Source: Granulosicoccus sp.
GTDB taxonomy: Bacteria > Pseudomonadota > Gammaproteobacteria > Granulosicoccales > Granulosicoccaceae
DNA: 64,000 nucleotides
Assembly: GCA_020627685.1 (NCBI GenBank)
Contig: JAHDGK010000022.1
Location: 5,038-69,037, forward strand
Direction of reading: 5' to 3'
Shown in pieces: positions 1 through 9,561 of this stretch. Under the pieces are notes generated by a model that saw only the letters and a program-made list of their open reading frames with translations, was not told the origin of the DNA and searched no databases. Position 1 is the stretch's first letter, and every line of letters begins with the position of its first letter. The translations under genes were made by a program, and so were the position numbers.

Positions 1-571
1 CTACCGTATGTAACAGCTCGTGCGCGATAACGATGTTGTTTTGCTGTGTTTGATCTTTATCGCTAAAGGCGTGAACGAGCCCGATAAGTCCCTTTTGTAG
101 GCCTACAGAATGTTCCAGTGCATCGCTGTCGTTTCCCTCGTGGTAAAGGACAAACATGCGAACGCGTGTCAGGCCGCCTCCATCGTCAGGGGTGTGGCGC
201 CATGCCCAGTACCTGAGTTTAAGGCCCCAAAACAGAACGCTGAGGCTGTTGGCGTTTCCAGGAAACTGCGGTGGCAATGAATCGATAGTGTCACCGACGG
301 TGACGTTAAACGGTTGCTCCAGAGGCATTGAATACCGTTTAGCCTCTCGTGCTCCCCAGCGATTGATGATGCCGAAGTCCTTATCGTCCAACTGGTCAAT
401 GTAGCGTTGTGTGGCTTGCGTGCCGTCTGCATTGATCGGGAATATGGACACCTCAATGCTCTTTTCCCAGCTGCGGGTTGCATCACGTTGGTGAGCGCTG
501 ATCGTGGCCACCGAGGCCAGACAGGCAAGCAGCACAATAATCCTGAATAGCGTGAATCTAGTCACTTTCAT
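1..571 (-). CDS. Membrane-anchored HELLH-motif zinc metallopeptidase-like protein (partial, C-terminus off the left edge)
   Basis: This reading frame is missing from the ORF track because it leaves the window; I translated it from the complement. It starts at ATG 571 (MKVTRFTLFRI) and has a hydrophobic N-terminal segment at about residues 8-25, a signal or membrane anchor. It stays open for 190 codons and ends at the window edge in IVIAHELLHTV. HELLH is a HExxH zinc-peptidase signature, and GLQKGLIGLVHAF lies just before it. I do not recognise a named family, but the look is of a conserved envelope metalloprotease. The third zinc ligand would lie beyond the edge. No clear Shine-Dalgarno precedes the ATG. 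It is transcribed divergently from pepN. Function is inferred from the motif alone. Confidence 0.7.
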   Translation of the reverse strand, partial: MKVTRFTLFRIIVLLACLASVATISAHQRDATRSWEKSIEVSIFPINADGTQATQRYIDQLDDKDFGIINRWGAREAKRYSMPLEQPFNVTVGDTIDSLPPQFPGNANSLSVLFWGLKLRYWAWRHTPDDGGGLTRVRMFVLYHEGNDSDALEHSVGLQKGLIGLVHAFSDKDQTQQNNIVIAHELLHTV

Positions 572-765
572 TTAAGTACAACGCGCATTCTTGAGAAACT
601 GGAGCACATAAGAAACCTTCCCAGCAGACTTTAGTGTTGCTGGTGTAGTCTTCAATGTTTGCGGTGACGTGCACCCACTCTTGAGGTGGCTGGTATCGAT
701 TAACGTGCCTTGTCTCGTTCCATCGCAAGACTATCGGTTTCAATTCACATTTTGACAGGCTTAGT

Positions 766-3393
766 ATGGACTCACGCAACCCCGTCGCGATTCAGCGTAT
801 CGACTATCAGGCACCTCTTTGGTCTATCGAAAAAACATCATTGGTATTTGAGCTTGACCCGACAGCCACGCGAGTCAGCAGCGAGCTCCACCTTGAATAT
901 GCTAAAGATGACCGGGAGCAAACCCATGAATTGATACTGCAAGGTGTTGATCTTGTTCTCCTCTCCATCTCCATTGATGACAGGCAGCTCGAACACTCTG
1001 ATTACGAACAAACTGATCAAGAGCTGACAATAAAAGCGGTGCCGGCCAGCTGTGTTGTCCGGGTGGTGACGCAAATTAATCCGGATAGCAACAAGGCGCT
1101 GGAGGGTTTGTATCGCTCAAGCGGAAATTTCTGTACGCAGTGTGAAGCTGAAGGCTTTCGCAAAATCACGTATTACCTCGACAGGCCAGATGTGTTGTCG
1201 ATCTTTGATGTGGAGATTATCGCTGACGCTGCAAATTATCCGGTGTTGTTATCCAACGGCAACCGGGTTTCTGAGCGCAGCTTAGCCGATGGTAAACACA
1301 GTGTTAAGTGGCATGACCCTCATCCGAAGCCTAGCTATCTGTTTGCACTTGTTGCTGGAGATTTAGCACATATTGAAGAGCAATTTGTTACCGCTTCCGG
1401 TCGCAAGGTTCTGCTGCAGATTTATGTGCAGCAACACAACATCCAACGTTGTGACTTTGCTATGCAATCGCTGATTGCCTCAATGCGTTGGGACGAAGAC
1501 GTATACGGTCTTGAGTATGACCTTGACTGTTTCATGATAGTGGCGGTTGATGACTTCAACATGGGGGCAATGGAAAACAAAGGACTCAATGTTTTCAATT
1601 CGCGCTTTGTTTTAGCCCATCCGGAGACGGCGACCGATACCGATTACTTGGGTGTCGAAGCTGTCATTGCACATGAGTACTTTCACAATTGGACGGGAAA
1701 TAGAATTACTTGCCGAGACTGGTTTCAGTTAAGTCTGAAAGAAGGATTAACGGTATTTCGCGATCAGTGTTTTTCAAGTGATCAGCACTCAGCTACCGTG
1801 AAGCGAATTGAAGATGTCAGATTATTAAGAGCACGGCAGTTCCCAGAAGACGCAGGTCCGATGGCGCACCCGATTCGTCCGGATAGCTACATCGAGATCA
1901 ATAATTTTTATACCTTGACGGTCTATGAAAAAGGTGCAGAAGTCATCCGTATGCTGCATACCTTGCTGGGGCCGGAAAGTTGGCGTTTGGGCATGGATGA
2001 GTACGTAAAGCGTCATGATGGTAGCGCGACAACCTGCGATGCATTTCTCGATGCCATGCAGTCGGTTACTGATATTGACTTAACGCAGTTTCGATTGTGG
2101 TACAGCACGGCGGGTACACCCATCCTCACTATCAGCGAACACTATGATGCGAGTCGCCAGCGCTACTCCTTGACAGTAAAACAGACGTGTCCTGATACAC
2201 CTGGGCAAACGGATAAAGCGCCTTTGCACATACCGTTGGCGATGGGTCTGCTCGATGCCAATGGCAATGAAATTCCATTAAAAGATGCTGATAGCGAACG
2301 AGGGCTTATTTTAAATGTGAGGCAGGCCGAAGAGACCTTCCATTTTGATGATATTCACGATGTGCCGGTAGCATCCTTACTGCGTGGGTTCTCCGCACCT
2401 GTTGTGCTACAGCAGGATGTGGGTGATGACACGTTGTCATTTCTAATTGCCCATGACACAGATGCTTTCAATCGTTGGGATGCCGGTCAAAGGCTAGCTC
2501 AACGAGTCATTCTTAATGTAATGAATGGCTCCTATGTGCATACTGAATGTGCCGGTTTATCGAAATCTCTAAATGCGCTTTTGCTGGATGAGACGTTGGA
2601 CCCTGCGTTTAAAGCAGAGGCGCTAACACTGCCCAGCATAGATACGATAGCCGAGGCAGTCGACCATGTGGACTACCAACGTTTAATCAGTGCTCGTGAT
2701 GCTGTGTGCACGTGTATGGCCGAAGCGTTAAAGCCCGTATTAGTGGAATGGGTGACACAAAGCCGGTGCCTCGATTTAGCGCTGTTGGACCCGGTGGCTA
2801 TGGGTACTCGCAGTCTTGCTAATACTGCGCTTAAACTCTTGTCTTATTTGTCAGCTGAACAATGGGAGGGTATGGCGGTAGCTCAATTTGAGAATGCCAA
2901 CAATATGACAGATAAGTTGGCTGCCTTAGCGTGTCTTTGTCATACCGACGGGGAAGGGCGAACAAACTGTTTAGCGTCATTTTATGAAACAGCAAAACCC
3001 GATCGCTTGGTCTTGGACAAATGGTTTGCGGTTCAAGCCATGGCCAGACGGCCGCAAATTGTGGACGACATTGCGCGCCTGCTCAATCACGACGACTTTG
3101 ATGCCACAAACCCCAATAGATTGCGATCAGTGGTTGCTAGTTTTGCCATGAATAACCCGCGTGGATTTCATCAGCAAGATGGGGCGGGGTATCGAATTGT
3201 GTCCGACCAGGTTATAGCGCTCGATAAATTTAATCCTCAGATAGCTGCGCGTCTGGTGAGTTCTTTGTCGCGGTGGAAACGCTTAAATGTTTCATCCGGG
3301 GAGCTTATGAAGTCTGAACTGTCGAGAATTCTTTGCTCCGGTGATTTATCGCCAGATGTCTATGAGTTTGTCAGCAAGGGCTTGGAGGGCTAG
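766..3393 (+). CDS. pepN: Aminopeptidase N (M1 family)
   Basis: Cytoplasmic zinc aminopeptidase that removes N-terminal residues from peptides late in protein turnover. The product is 875 residues, close to the roughly 870 of the E. coli enzyme. The exopeptidase motif GAMEN is at about residues 267-271. The zinc site HEYFHN starts near residue 303, and the downstream glutamate is in SLKEGLTVF near 325, giving the full HExxH-(x18)-E arrangement. The N-terminal beta domain and long C-terminal helical region fit the bacterial PepN subfamily. CAGG about seven bases before ATG 766 supports the start. It stands alone, divergent from the metallopeptidase gene. Confidence is very high from motif and length. 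Confidence 0.97.
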   Translation: MDSRNPVAIQRIDYQAPLWSIEKTSLVFELDPTATRVSSELHLEYAKDDREQTHELILQGVDLVLLSISIDDRQLEHSDYEQTDQELTIKAVPASCVVRVVTQINPDSNKALEGLYRSSGNFCTQCEAEGFRKITYYLDRPDVLSIFDVEIIADAANYPVLLSNGNRVSERSLADGKHSVKWHDPHPKPSYLFALVAGDLAHIEEQFVTASGRKVLLQIYVQQHNIQRCDFAMQSLIASMRWDEDVYGLEYDLDCFMIVAVDDFNMGAMENKGLNVFNSRFVLAHPETATDTDYLGVEAVIAHEYFHNWTGNRITCRDWFQLSLKEGLTVFRDQCFSSDQHSATVKRIEDVRLLRARQFPEDAGPMAHPIRPDSYIEINNFYTLTVYEKGAEVIRMLHTLLGPESWRLGMDEYVKRHDGSATTCDAFLDAMQSVTDIDLTQFRLWYSTAGTPILTISEHYDASRQRYSLTVKQTCPDTPGQTDKAPLHIPLAMGLLDANGNEIPLKDADSERGLILNVRQAEETFHFDDIHDVPVASLLRGFSAPVVLQQDVGDDTLSFLIAHDTDAFNRWDAGQRLAQRVILNVMNGSYVHTECAGLSKSLNALLLDETLDPAFKAEALTLPSIDTIAEAVDHVDYQRLISARDAVCTCMAEALKPVLVEWVTQSRCLDLALLDPVAMGTRSLANTALKLLSYLSAEQWEGMAVAQFENANNMTDKLAALACLCHTDGEGRTNCLASFYETAKPDRLVLDKWFAVQAMARRPQIVDDIARLLNHDDFDATNPNRLRSVVASFAMNNPRGFHQQDGAGYRIVSDQVIALDKFNPQIAARLVSSLSRWKRLNVSSGELMKSELSRILCSGDLSPDVYEFVSKGLEG

Positions 3394-3576
3394 CTTTTAA
3401 GTCAATTCTTTTTGCATTACTTCAGGTTACATAATTTGCGGTCTGCAAGATTTACAAAATTGAGAAATGTTTCTCCTGACTGTGCCAATGTAAGGCAATT
3501 GTGAACAAGCGTAGCAAGGCTCTCTATTGGCCTAGTTTTGTCATAGTGACATGCTATTTTTCGACACATGTTTTGA

Positions 3577-3593
3577 TCCGCAACACCTGCGGA
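3577..3593 (+). promoter_or_regulatory. Small leader hairpin before the cold-shock gene
   Basis: TCCGCA-ACACC-TGCGGA forms a six-pair stem directly upstream of the GAGGAG ribosome-binding site of the cold-shock gene. Cold-shock mRNAs often have structured, temperature-responsive leaders. That role is only inferred here; the stem itself is seen in the sequence. The rest of the 223-base gap after pepN holds no gene I can support. Confidence 0.3.
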
Positions 3594-3616
3594 ATTGAGG
3601 AGAGGAGTCTCATACA

Positions 3617-3829
3617 ATGAGTGAGCGACAGCAAGGTACGGTTAAGTGGTTTGATAACGCCAAAGGTTATGGCTTTATCGTCAGCCCTACAGGCGACGAT
3701 GTTTTCGTCCATTACCGCGTGATTCAAGGCGAGGGTTATCGCTCTCTTAGTGAAGGTCAGCAGGTTGAATTTGTTGCCACGGAAGGTGACAAAGGCTGGC
3801 AGGCCTCCGAGGTTGCACCAGTTGCATAA
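3617..3829 (+). CDS. cspD: CspD-like cold-shock domain protein
   Basis: Single-domain nucleic-acid-binding protein of 70 residues. It opens with [15 protein letters not shown], containing RNP1 (KGYGFI, residues about 16-21), followed by RNP2-like VFVHY (about 30-34). The stretch [17 protein letters not shown] resembles E. coli CspD (HYSTIQMDGYRTLKAGQ) more than CspA (HFSAIQ). CspD in E. coli is a stationary-phase inhibitor of replication; whether that holds here is inference. A strong GAGGAGAGG site precedes ATG 3617. It appears monocistronic, with a hairpin terminator downstream. The subfamily call is less certain than the domain. Confidence 0.9.
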   Translation: MSERQQGTVKWFDNAKGYGFIVSPTGDDVFVHYRVIQGEGYRSLSEGQQVEFVATEGDKGWQASEVAPVA

Positions 3830-3903
3830 ACGGACTAACCGTCCTTGATGTAATCCAATTGGAAGGTTGCATTTATTATAATAGTGCTGTGTAGTACCCC
3901 TTG

Positions 3904-3930
3904 AAGGCTGCCGCTTTAGGCAGCCTTTGC
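3904..3930 (+). terminator. Hairpin terminator after the cold-shock gene
   Basis: AAGGCTGCC-GCTTTA-GGCAGCCTT is a perfect nine-pair stem with a six-base loop, followed by a short T-rich stretch (TGCTT). It sits about 75 bases past the cspD stop. The U-tract is weak, so termination efficiency is uncertain. No gene is seen between this and the next start. Confidence 0.7.
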
Positions 3931-4025
3931 TTATGCCTCACTGTGTATTTCCCGGTGCTGGACCTTGGGCACTGTTCCTGATTCAATGACGCATTGCCAT
4001 AGCTCATCTAAGAGCCGGTGCCTGA

Positions 4026-5948
4026 TTGCTCATCGACATGAATCAGAAGTCTTCAAACGTTGATTCGTCCCCAAGCCAGTTTCAGCTATTAAAACAACGA
4101 CGCTTTGCGCCGTTTTTTGTAACGCAGTTGCTGGGTGCGTTTAATGACAATGTGTATAAAAATGCATTGGTCGCGTTAATCGCATTTGCTGCGATACGCT
4201 CTGCATCGATAGACGATGGCTTACTCATCAATCTAGCTGCAGGTTTGTTCATTTTGCCGTTTTTCATTTTCTCGGCCTTGTGTGGACAGATTGCAGACAA
4301 GTATGAAAAGTCGGCGCTCATCAGGCGAATAAAGCTCGCTGAAATTGGCATCATGCTACTGGGCGTTATCGCTTTCTACTTAGAAAGTATGCCCATGCTC
4401 ATCGGAATATTATTTCTTATGGGCACCCAGTCGACTTTCTTCGGTCCCATTAAGTACGGAATATTGCCTCAGCATTTAGATAGCTCTGAGCTTACCGGGG
4501 GTAATGGCCTGGTTGAGCTAGGGACATTTCTTGCCATTCTATTGGGCACCATTGCAGGCACTCAACTTATCGCATCATCTGCTGATGGCAGTACGGTACT
4601 TGTGTCGGTTGTGATTGTCGTGGTGGCGATCGTGGGTTACTTAGCCAGTCGTTCTATTCCGCACTCTCCAGCCAGTGATCCAACGGTTGTTGTTCGGTTT
4701 AATCCTTTGACTGAAACAGTAAAGCTTGTTCGTGAGACTGCGAACCATAAGGTTATATTCCAATCCATTCTGGCTATATCGTGGTTCTGGTTTTTGGGCG
4801 CCACATATTTGGCTCAGTTTCCGGTCTATGCACGAGACACCCTGGGCGGGAACGTTGATGTCTTCACGCTCTTACTGGGTAGCTTTTCGGTCGGTATCGC
4901 TATGGGGTCAATACTGTGTGAACGTCTATCGCACGGGCGTGTTGAAATCGGGCTAGTGCCTTTCGGTGCAATAGGGATCACCCTGTTTGGACTGGACTTG
5001 TATTTCTCTACACCAGAAGCGCCGCTCGGATCAGATTTAAGCATGGGGGCTTTTATCGCAGCGGAAGGTGCCAAGCGAGTGCTGGCTGATGTGTTTTTAA
5101 TCGGGTTGTTTGGTGGTTTTTACATCGTGCCTTTATATGCGCTGATTCAGCAGCGCAGTGACCCGAAAAGGCTATCCCGATCAATTGCCTGTAACAACGT
5201 GATTAATGCACTCTTTATGGTGCTTTCGGCATTGATTGTTATGGCATTACTTGGCTTCGGGGCAAGTGTGACGCAAATATTTCTTGCGATGTCGCTAGTC
5301 AATTTGCTTGTGGCTTTATACATCTTCAGGCAAGTGCCTGAGTTTTTTATGCGGTTTCTTATTTGGCTGCTCGTGCACACAGCTTATCGTCTTAATAAGA
5401 AGGGGATGGAGAATATTCCGAAAGCCGGTGCTGCGATAGTGGCAGCAAATCATGTGAGTTTTATCGATGCGCTGTTGTTGGCAGGATGTATAAAGCGACC
5501 CATACGATTTGTTATGTACTATCGAATCTATCAAATACCGGTACTCAATTTTATCTTTCGCACAGCCAATGCCATTCCTATAGCCGGGCGAAAGGAAAAC
5601 GAAAAAATGTACGAGCAGGCGTTTGAGACAATGAACGCAGCGCTTGAGGCAGGGGATTTGTTGTGTATTTTTCCAGAAGGGGAAATTACTCGAGATGGCG
5701 AGTTGAATCCGTTTAAACCAGGAATTTTGCGAGTACTTGATGCCAAACAGGTTCCTGTTGTGCCTATTGGATTGCAAGGGCTATGGGGAAGTCTTTTCAG
5801 CCGCAAAGGCGGGAAGGCATTTTTTAAATTTCCAAAGCGAATCTTTGCTCGTATAGGAGTTAATGTGGGTGCACCGATTGCCCCTGAGGACGTTCAGTTG
5901 GAGTCTCTGCAAGAGAGTGTTCGACAGTTACGTGGTGAGCGGCGATAA
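4026..5948 (+). CDS. Fused MFS lysophospholipid transporter (LplT-like) and PlsC acyltransferase
   Basis: A 640-residue two-part inner-membrane protein. The first ~435 residues are a major-facilitator transporter of the LplT type, opening with a conserved LGAFNDNVYKNA segment. The C-terminal ~190 residues are a 1-acyl-glycerophosphate acyltransferase domain with the catalytic NHVSFID (H-x4-D, near residue 475) and the FPEGEIT block (near 549). LplT flips lysophospholipids inward and PlsC/Aas re-acylates them, so the fusion suggests a one-polypeptide remodelling unit. Unlike many relatives, there is no C-terminal AMP-binding (acyl-ACP synthetase) domain. TTG 4026 follows AGAG; ATG 4038 is an alternative start with no visible SD. 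It stands alone on the plus strand. Confidence 0.88.
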   Translation: MLIDMNQKSSNVDSSPSQFQLLKQRRFAPFFVTQLLGAFNDNVYKNALVALIAFAAIRSASIDDGLLINLAAGLFILPFFIFSALCGQIADKYEKSALIRRIKLAEIGIMLLGVIAFYLESMPMLIGILFLMGTQSTFFGPIKYGILPQHLDSSELTGGNGLVELGTFLAILLGTIAGTQLIASSADGSTVLVSVVIVVVAIVGYLASRSIPHSPASDPTVVVRFNPLTETVKLVRETANHKVIFQSILAISWFWFLGATYLAQFPVYARDTLGGNVDVFTLLLGSFSVGIAMGSILCERLSHGRVEIGLVPFGAIGITLFGLDLYFSTPEAPLGSDLSMGAFIAAEGAKRVLADVFLIGLFGGFYIVPLYALIQQRSDPKRLSRSIACNNVINALFMVLSALIVMALLGFGASVTQIFLAMSLVNLLVALYIFRQVPEFFMRFLIWLLVHTAYRLNKKGMENIPKAGAAIVAANHVSFIDALLLAGCIKRPIRFVMYYRIYQIPVLNFIFRTANAIPIAGRKENEKMYEQAFETMNAALEAGDLLCIFPEGEITRDGELNPFKPGILRVLDAKQVPVVPIGLQGLWGSLFSRKGGKAFFKFPKRIFARIGVNVGAPIAPEDVQLESLQESVRQLRGERR

Positions 5949-5977
5949 TTCGGGTTGTATAAGGCCTTAACTGAGAA

Positions 5978-6562
5978 ATGGCGACTATGTCTAGCGGATT
6001 TTGTACCCAGTGCGGTAGCGCTGTAAAAGAGCATATCCCGGAAGGTGACAATCGCTTAAGAAAGGTCTGCTCCTCCTGCGATTTTATCCATTATGAAAAC
6101 CCTAAGAACGTTGTCGGTTGCTTGTTGGAATGGCAAGGCAAAGTGCTTTTATGTAAACGAGGTATAGAGCCGCGTCACGGGTACTGGACATTGCCTGCAG
6201 GGTTTATGGAAAACGGGGAAAGCACCATAGACGGTGCTGCACGTGAGGCCTACGAGGAGGCTACGGCTGAATGTGAGGAGTTGCGCTTGTTTGCTGTCTA
6301 CAACCTGCCAAGAATAAGTCAGGTTTACATTATGTTTTTTGGGCAGCTAAAAGATGGTTTCGCAAAGGCTAATGAGGAAACACTCGAGGTAGGTTTGTTT
6401 AATCAGTCAGAAATTCCCTGGAGCGAACTGGCATTTCCTGTGGTGACTGAAACCTTAACGCGCTACTACGAAATGCGAGACCAGCGAGACAGACGAGTTT
6501 ACTGTGCTGATATTCATAGTCGGCCCGGGGCGCCTGTTGAAATCATCAGGCACCCCAGCTAG
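5978..6562 (+). CDS. Nudix hydrolase with N-terminal zinc ribbon
   Basis: 194 residues. The N-terminus has CxxC pairs at about residues 9/12 and 31/34, the Nudix_N zinc ribbon. The Nudix box follows as GFMENGES...REAYEEATAE: the G-x5-E-x7-REUxEE core is present, and the usual downstream glycine is replaced by threonine, as is common in the YjhB/ADP-ribose-type branch. Such enzymes hydrolyse nucleoside diphosphates linked to another moiety (ADP-ribose, NADH, FAD); the exact substrate cannot be read here. ATG 5987 (fourth codon) is an alternative start with better spacing from GAGAA. The gene converges with fadD, 16 bases away. Confidence 0.9.
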   Translation: MATMSSGFCTQCGSAVKEHIPEGDNRLRKVCSSCDFIHYENPKNVVGCLLEWQGKVLLCKRGIEPRHGYWTLPAGFMENGESTIDGAAREAYEEATAECEELRLFAVYNLPRISQVYIMFFGQLKDGFAKANEETLEVGLFNQSEIPWSELAFPVVTETLTRYYEMRDQRDRRVYCADIHSRPGAPVEIIRHPS

Positions 6563-6578
6563 TTAGATTTATTTAACG

Positions 6579-8243
6579 TTAGAGTTCGCGAAGTTCTCGA
6601 CGAAGAATCTTGCCGACGTTCGTTTTCGGTAATTCATCAACGAACTGAATGACTTTGGGTCGCTTGTATCCGGTCAGCTCTTCTTTACAGTGAGCCAAGA
6701 CAGATTCCTCGGTGAGATCTGGGTCTTTCTTCACGATAACCACCTTGACCGCTTCACCGGAGTGACCGTCCGGTATGCCAATGGCGCCAACTTCCAGAAC
6801 CCCGGGGTGCATGGCGATAACAGCTTCAACTTCATTAGGGTAAACATTGAAGCCTGAGACCAGAATCATGTCTTTCAGTCGATCGACAATTTTGAAAAAA
6901 CCGTCTTCGTTCATGATGGCGATATCGCCTGTGTGCAACCAGCCGTCAGAATCGATGGTTTTTGCCGTTTCATCGGGCCGTTGCCAATAACCCTCCATAA
7001 CCTGAGGGCCGCGTATGCACAGCTCGCCTGCTTCGCCCACGGGTAACGGGTTGTTGTCAGGGTCTCTGATAGAGCCTTCTGTTGATGGCAGTGGCAAGCC
7101 GATAGAATCATTGAAGCCTTCTATAGTCATCGGGTTGATGCAAGCAGCCGGGCTGGTTTCGGTTAATCCGTAGGCTTCAACCAATGGCACGCCGGTGATC
7201 TCTTTCCAACGATCGGCAACCGCTTTTTGGACTGCCATTCCACCGCCTAGTGTCAGCTTTAAGCCGCTGAAATCCAGCTTATCAAACCCTGGAGTGTTCA
7301 TTAAACCGTTGAAGAGTGTATTCACACCGGTAAAAGCGGTGAACTTAAATTTCTGTAGCTCTTTAACAAAGCCCGGCATGTCTCTGGGGTTGGTGATTAA
7401 GAGGTTCATGGCGCCAAGCTTCATGTAAGTCAGTCCGTTCGCTGTTAATGCAAAGATGTGATACAGCGGCAGCGCGGTGACGATAATTTCTTCACCTTCT
7501 TTTTGATCGGTTGTATTGACCCATGCATAGGCCTGCTGGATATTCGCAACCATGTTTCTGTGAGACAACATTGCGCCCTTGGCGACGCCTGTTGTTCCAC
7601 CGGTGTATTGCAGGAAGGCGATATCGCTTTGCGAAAGTTCGGCAACGGCCTCAGGCAGTGTTGCCCCTTTAGCCAAGACATCTTTGAACGAATGTGATCC
7701 CGGTAGTGAAAATGGCGGCACCATTTTTTTCACGTATTTGATAACTAGATTAACCAGAATCGATTTGGGGAAGCTGAGCATGTCGCCAAAGCGGGTGGTG
7801 ATAACTGTTTGGACATCTGTTTTGTCGATAATCTGAGCCAGCGTGTGCGCAAACGCTTCAACCACAACAATGGCTTTGGCGCCCGAATCTGTTAGCTGAT
7901 GTTCTAGCTCACGATCGGTGTACAAAGGGTTGGTGTTGACGATAATCAGTCCCGCACGCATTGCTCCAAATACCGCTACCGGGTATTGCAGCAGGTTGGG
8001 CATCATGATGGCGATTCTGTCGCCTTTCTTTAATCCGGCCTCATGCTGCAGCCAGGATGCAAATTGCTTCGTTTGCTTATCCAGTTCTGCAAAGGACATC
8101 GTTGTGCCCATATTATGAAATGCCGGTTTGTCAGCGAACTTTGTACAAGCTTCGTTAAAAATTTCGACAACCGAGCTGTACGCATCAACATCGATTTCCT
8201 CCGGGGCTGATTCCGGGTAAGACTTGAGCCATGGTTTGTCCAT
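6579..8243 (-). CDS. fadD: Long-chain fatty acid-CoA ligase
   Basis: Activates long-chain fatty acids with ATP and CoA at the inner face of the membrane, feeding beta-oxidation or lipid synthesis. 554 residues, against 561 for E. coli FadD. The adenylate-forming signature [13 protein letters not shown] is near residue 215, [10 protein letters not shown] near 355, GWLHTGDIA near 440 and DRLKDMI soon after. The C-terminus has the catalytic lysine context [21 protein letters not shown] about seven bases before the ATG confirms the start. It is followed on the same strand by the YchJ-like and DUF3301 genes transcribed toward it, so all three could share a transcript. Very confident family call. 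Confidence 0.95.
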   Translation of the reverse strand: MDKPWLKSYPESAPEEIDVDAYSSVVEIFNEACTKFADKPAFHNMGTTMSFAELDKQTKQFASWLQHEAGLKKGDRIAIMMPNLLQYPVAVFGAMRAGLIIVNTNPLYTDRELEHQLTDSGAKAIVVVEAFAHTLAQIIDKTDVQTVITTRFGDMLSFPKSILVNLVIKYVKKMVPPFSLPGSHSFKDVLAKGATLPEAVAELSQSDIAFLQYTGGTTGVAKGAMLSHRNMVANIQQAYAWVNTTDQKEGEEIIVTALPLYHIFALTANGLTYMKLGAMNLLITNPRDMPGFVKELQKFKFTAFTGVNTLFNGLMNTPGFDKLDFSGLKLTLGGGMAVQKAVADRWKEITGVPLVEAYGLTETSPAACINPMTIEGFNDSIGLPLPSTEGSIRDPDNNPLPVGEAGELCIRGPQVMEGYWQRPDETAKTIDSDGWLHTGDIAIMNEDGFFKIVDRLKDMILVSGFNVYPNEVEAVIAMHPGVLEVGAIGIPDGHSGEAVKVVIVKKDPDLTEESVLAHCKEELTGYKRPKVIQFVDELPKTNVGKILRRELREL

Positions 8244-8270
8244 GCGTACTCCTCTTTGGTGGTTAGTGGT

Positions 8271-8765
8271 TTAGGCCGCTGCGCAGCACTTTTTATATTT
8301 TTTTCCGCTGCCACAGGCACACGGTTCGTTTCTACCCTGTTTGGGTGCTTCACGACGAAATTGGTTCACATCGGGGACTTCAGCATCACGGAAATACCAT
8401 TGACCGTGATATTTTTCAAACACACCGCGCTCGTGGTGGGTGTGGCGGCGTCTGGCGCCATCCCGGTATCTAGCCATAAATTCGATACGGGCTGTGTTGT
8501 CATCGGCTTCTCCGCCGTCAACATTCAATATTTCAAGGCCTAGCCATTGCGACTCGCTAGCCCAGCGTGCAGTAGCTGACTCATCGATGTCCGTGCGGGT
8601 GGACGGGTGGTGAGTTGTCATAATGAACTCGATAGCTCCCAACGTGTGCGCTGTATATCGAGCCCGTATCAATGATTCTGCACGTTCGGCTTTTACATCG
8701 CCATTGATGATGGGCTGACAGCACTCTGCTAGCGCTTTTCCTGAGCCACATGGACAATCTGACAT
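8271..8765 (-). CDS. ychJ: YchJ-family (UPF0225) protein with two SEC-C zinc motifs
   Basis: 164 residues. A SEC-C zinc-binding motif sits at each end: [13 protein letters not shown] at the N-terminus and [15 protein letters not shown] at the C-terminus. Between them is an NTF2-like core ([29 protein letters not shown]). This layout matches YchJ, a conserved protein of unknown function; SEC-C motifs are the SecB/ribosome-contact elements of SecA. It lies 27 bases upstream of fadD on the same strand. The role is unknown; only the family is called. Confidence 0.88.
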   Translation of the reverse strand: MSDCPCGSGKALAECCQPIINGDVKAERAESLIRARYTAHTLGAIEFIMTTHHPSTRTDIDESATARWASESQWLGLEILNVDGGEADDNTARIEFMARYRDGARRRHTHHERGVFEKYHGQWYFRDAEVPDVNQFRREAPKQGRNEPCACGSGKKYKKCCAAA

Positions 8766-8824
8766 ACGGTTTCCTGAAGGGTTAATCTGTTGAGTTGGCC
8801 AAGTTTAGCGTACTCGTGAGGGTT

Positions 8825-9172
8825 TCAATGCACATAGATGCGATTCCCTTCGCTATCCCGTGTATAGGGGAAATGCACCTTTTTGAGCACGTGGCCGCGC
8901 ATCGTGACTGTCGCGGTATCCCGGTATTGGCCCTGATCGGTGAATTCGAACCCATATTCGCGCAAAAAGCAGCTGGAACCCGAACTACTGCGCGCAGGTC
9001 GCATTTTAATGATGGCAACCGTCTGATCCAGAAATTGCAGTTGACGTTGTCGGCAGGCTTGTCGCGCGTGACCAATGGCCAACTCTCTTGCCCGAGAGCC
9101 TGTCCACCATAGCCCGGCTAAGATGGCCGGGACTGCAATAATGAGTAAATCTAGTAATGCGTTTCCTGACAT
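8825..9172 (-). CDS. DUF3301 family membrane-anchored protein
   Basis: 115 residues with one N-terminal transmembrane helix (about residues 7-25, LLIIAVPAILAGLWW) and a small soluble domain rich in basic residues. The features CRQRQLQFLDQTV and FEFTDQGQYRDTATV are those I associate with the DUF3301 family of gammaproteobacteria. Function is unknown. It is divergent from the DUF1244 gene and 59 bases upstream of ychJ on the same strand. The family assignment is from memory of the sequence pattern. Confidence 0.8.
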   Translation of the reverse strand: MSGNALLDLLIIAVPAILAGLWWTGSRARELAIGHARQACRQRQLQFLDQTVAIIKMRPARSSSGSSCFLREYGFEFTDQGQYRDTATVTMRGHVLKKVHFPYTRDSEGNRIYVH

Positions 9173-9245
9173 GTTCTGATCTTCATCTACCGTTGCCGGA
9201 GTGACTCCTTATAATAGGTGCATCTGTCACGAGGAAATAACGACT

Positions 9246-9554
9246 ATGACCGAAATCAATACGCTAGACGAGCAAACTCAAACAGAATTGGAGGCTGCGG
9301 CTTTCCGAACTCTGGTGGAGCATCTGCGATCGCGTACCGACGTCCAGAACATTGACCTGATGAACCTGGCGGGTTTTTGCAGAAATTGCCTATCAAAATA
9401 TTACGTGGCTGCCGGGGCAGAACGCGATTTGGAACTCTCTTACGAGGATGCCAGAGAAAGAGTCTATGGAATGCCTTATAAAGAGTGGAAGGCGCAATAC
9501 CAGACGGAAGCCACTGCTGAACAAGCTGCCCAATACAAAGCAACTCACGGCTGA
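9246..9554 (+). CDS. DUF1244 family protein
   Basis: 102 residues. The motif NLAGFCRNCLSKYYVAA followed by DARERVYGMPYKEWKAQYQ is characteristic of DUF1244, a small helical family of unknown function conserved in Proteobacteria; the CRNC pair could bind metal. The ORF track starts at GTG 9201, but GAGGAAATAACGACT directly before ATG 9246 is a good ribosome site, so I use the ATG. The next gene begins seven bases after the stop, suggesting co-translation. Confidence 0.88.
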   Translation: MTEINTLDEQTQTELEAAAFRTLVEHLRSRTDVQNIDLMNLAGFCRNCLSKYYVAAGAERDLELSYEDARERVYGMPYKEWKAQYQTEATAEQAAQYKATHG

Positions 9555-9561
9555 TAGTCAT

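Noticed and set aside
558-779. 73-residue minus-strand ORF overlapping the metallopeptidase start by 14 bases
   Set aside because: Its start overlaps the pepN start region and it has no ribosome site or recognisable motif; coupling to the metallopeptidase is possible but unsupported.
3417-3617. 66-residue minus-strand ORF in the pepN-cspD gap
   Set aside because: It has no ribosome site or motif, and it covers the leader of the cold-shock gene.
5316-5777. 153-residue minus-strand ORF inside the LplT-PlsC gene
   Set aside because: It lies over the PlsC domain and has no independent evidence.
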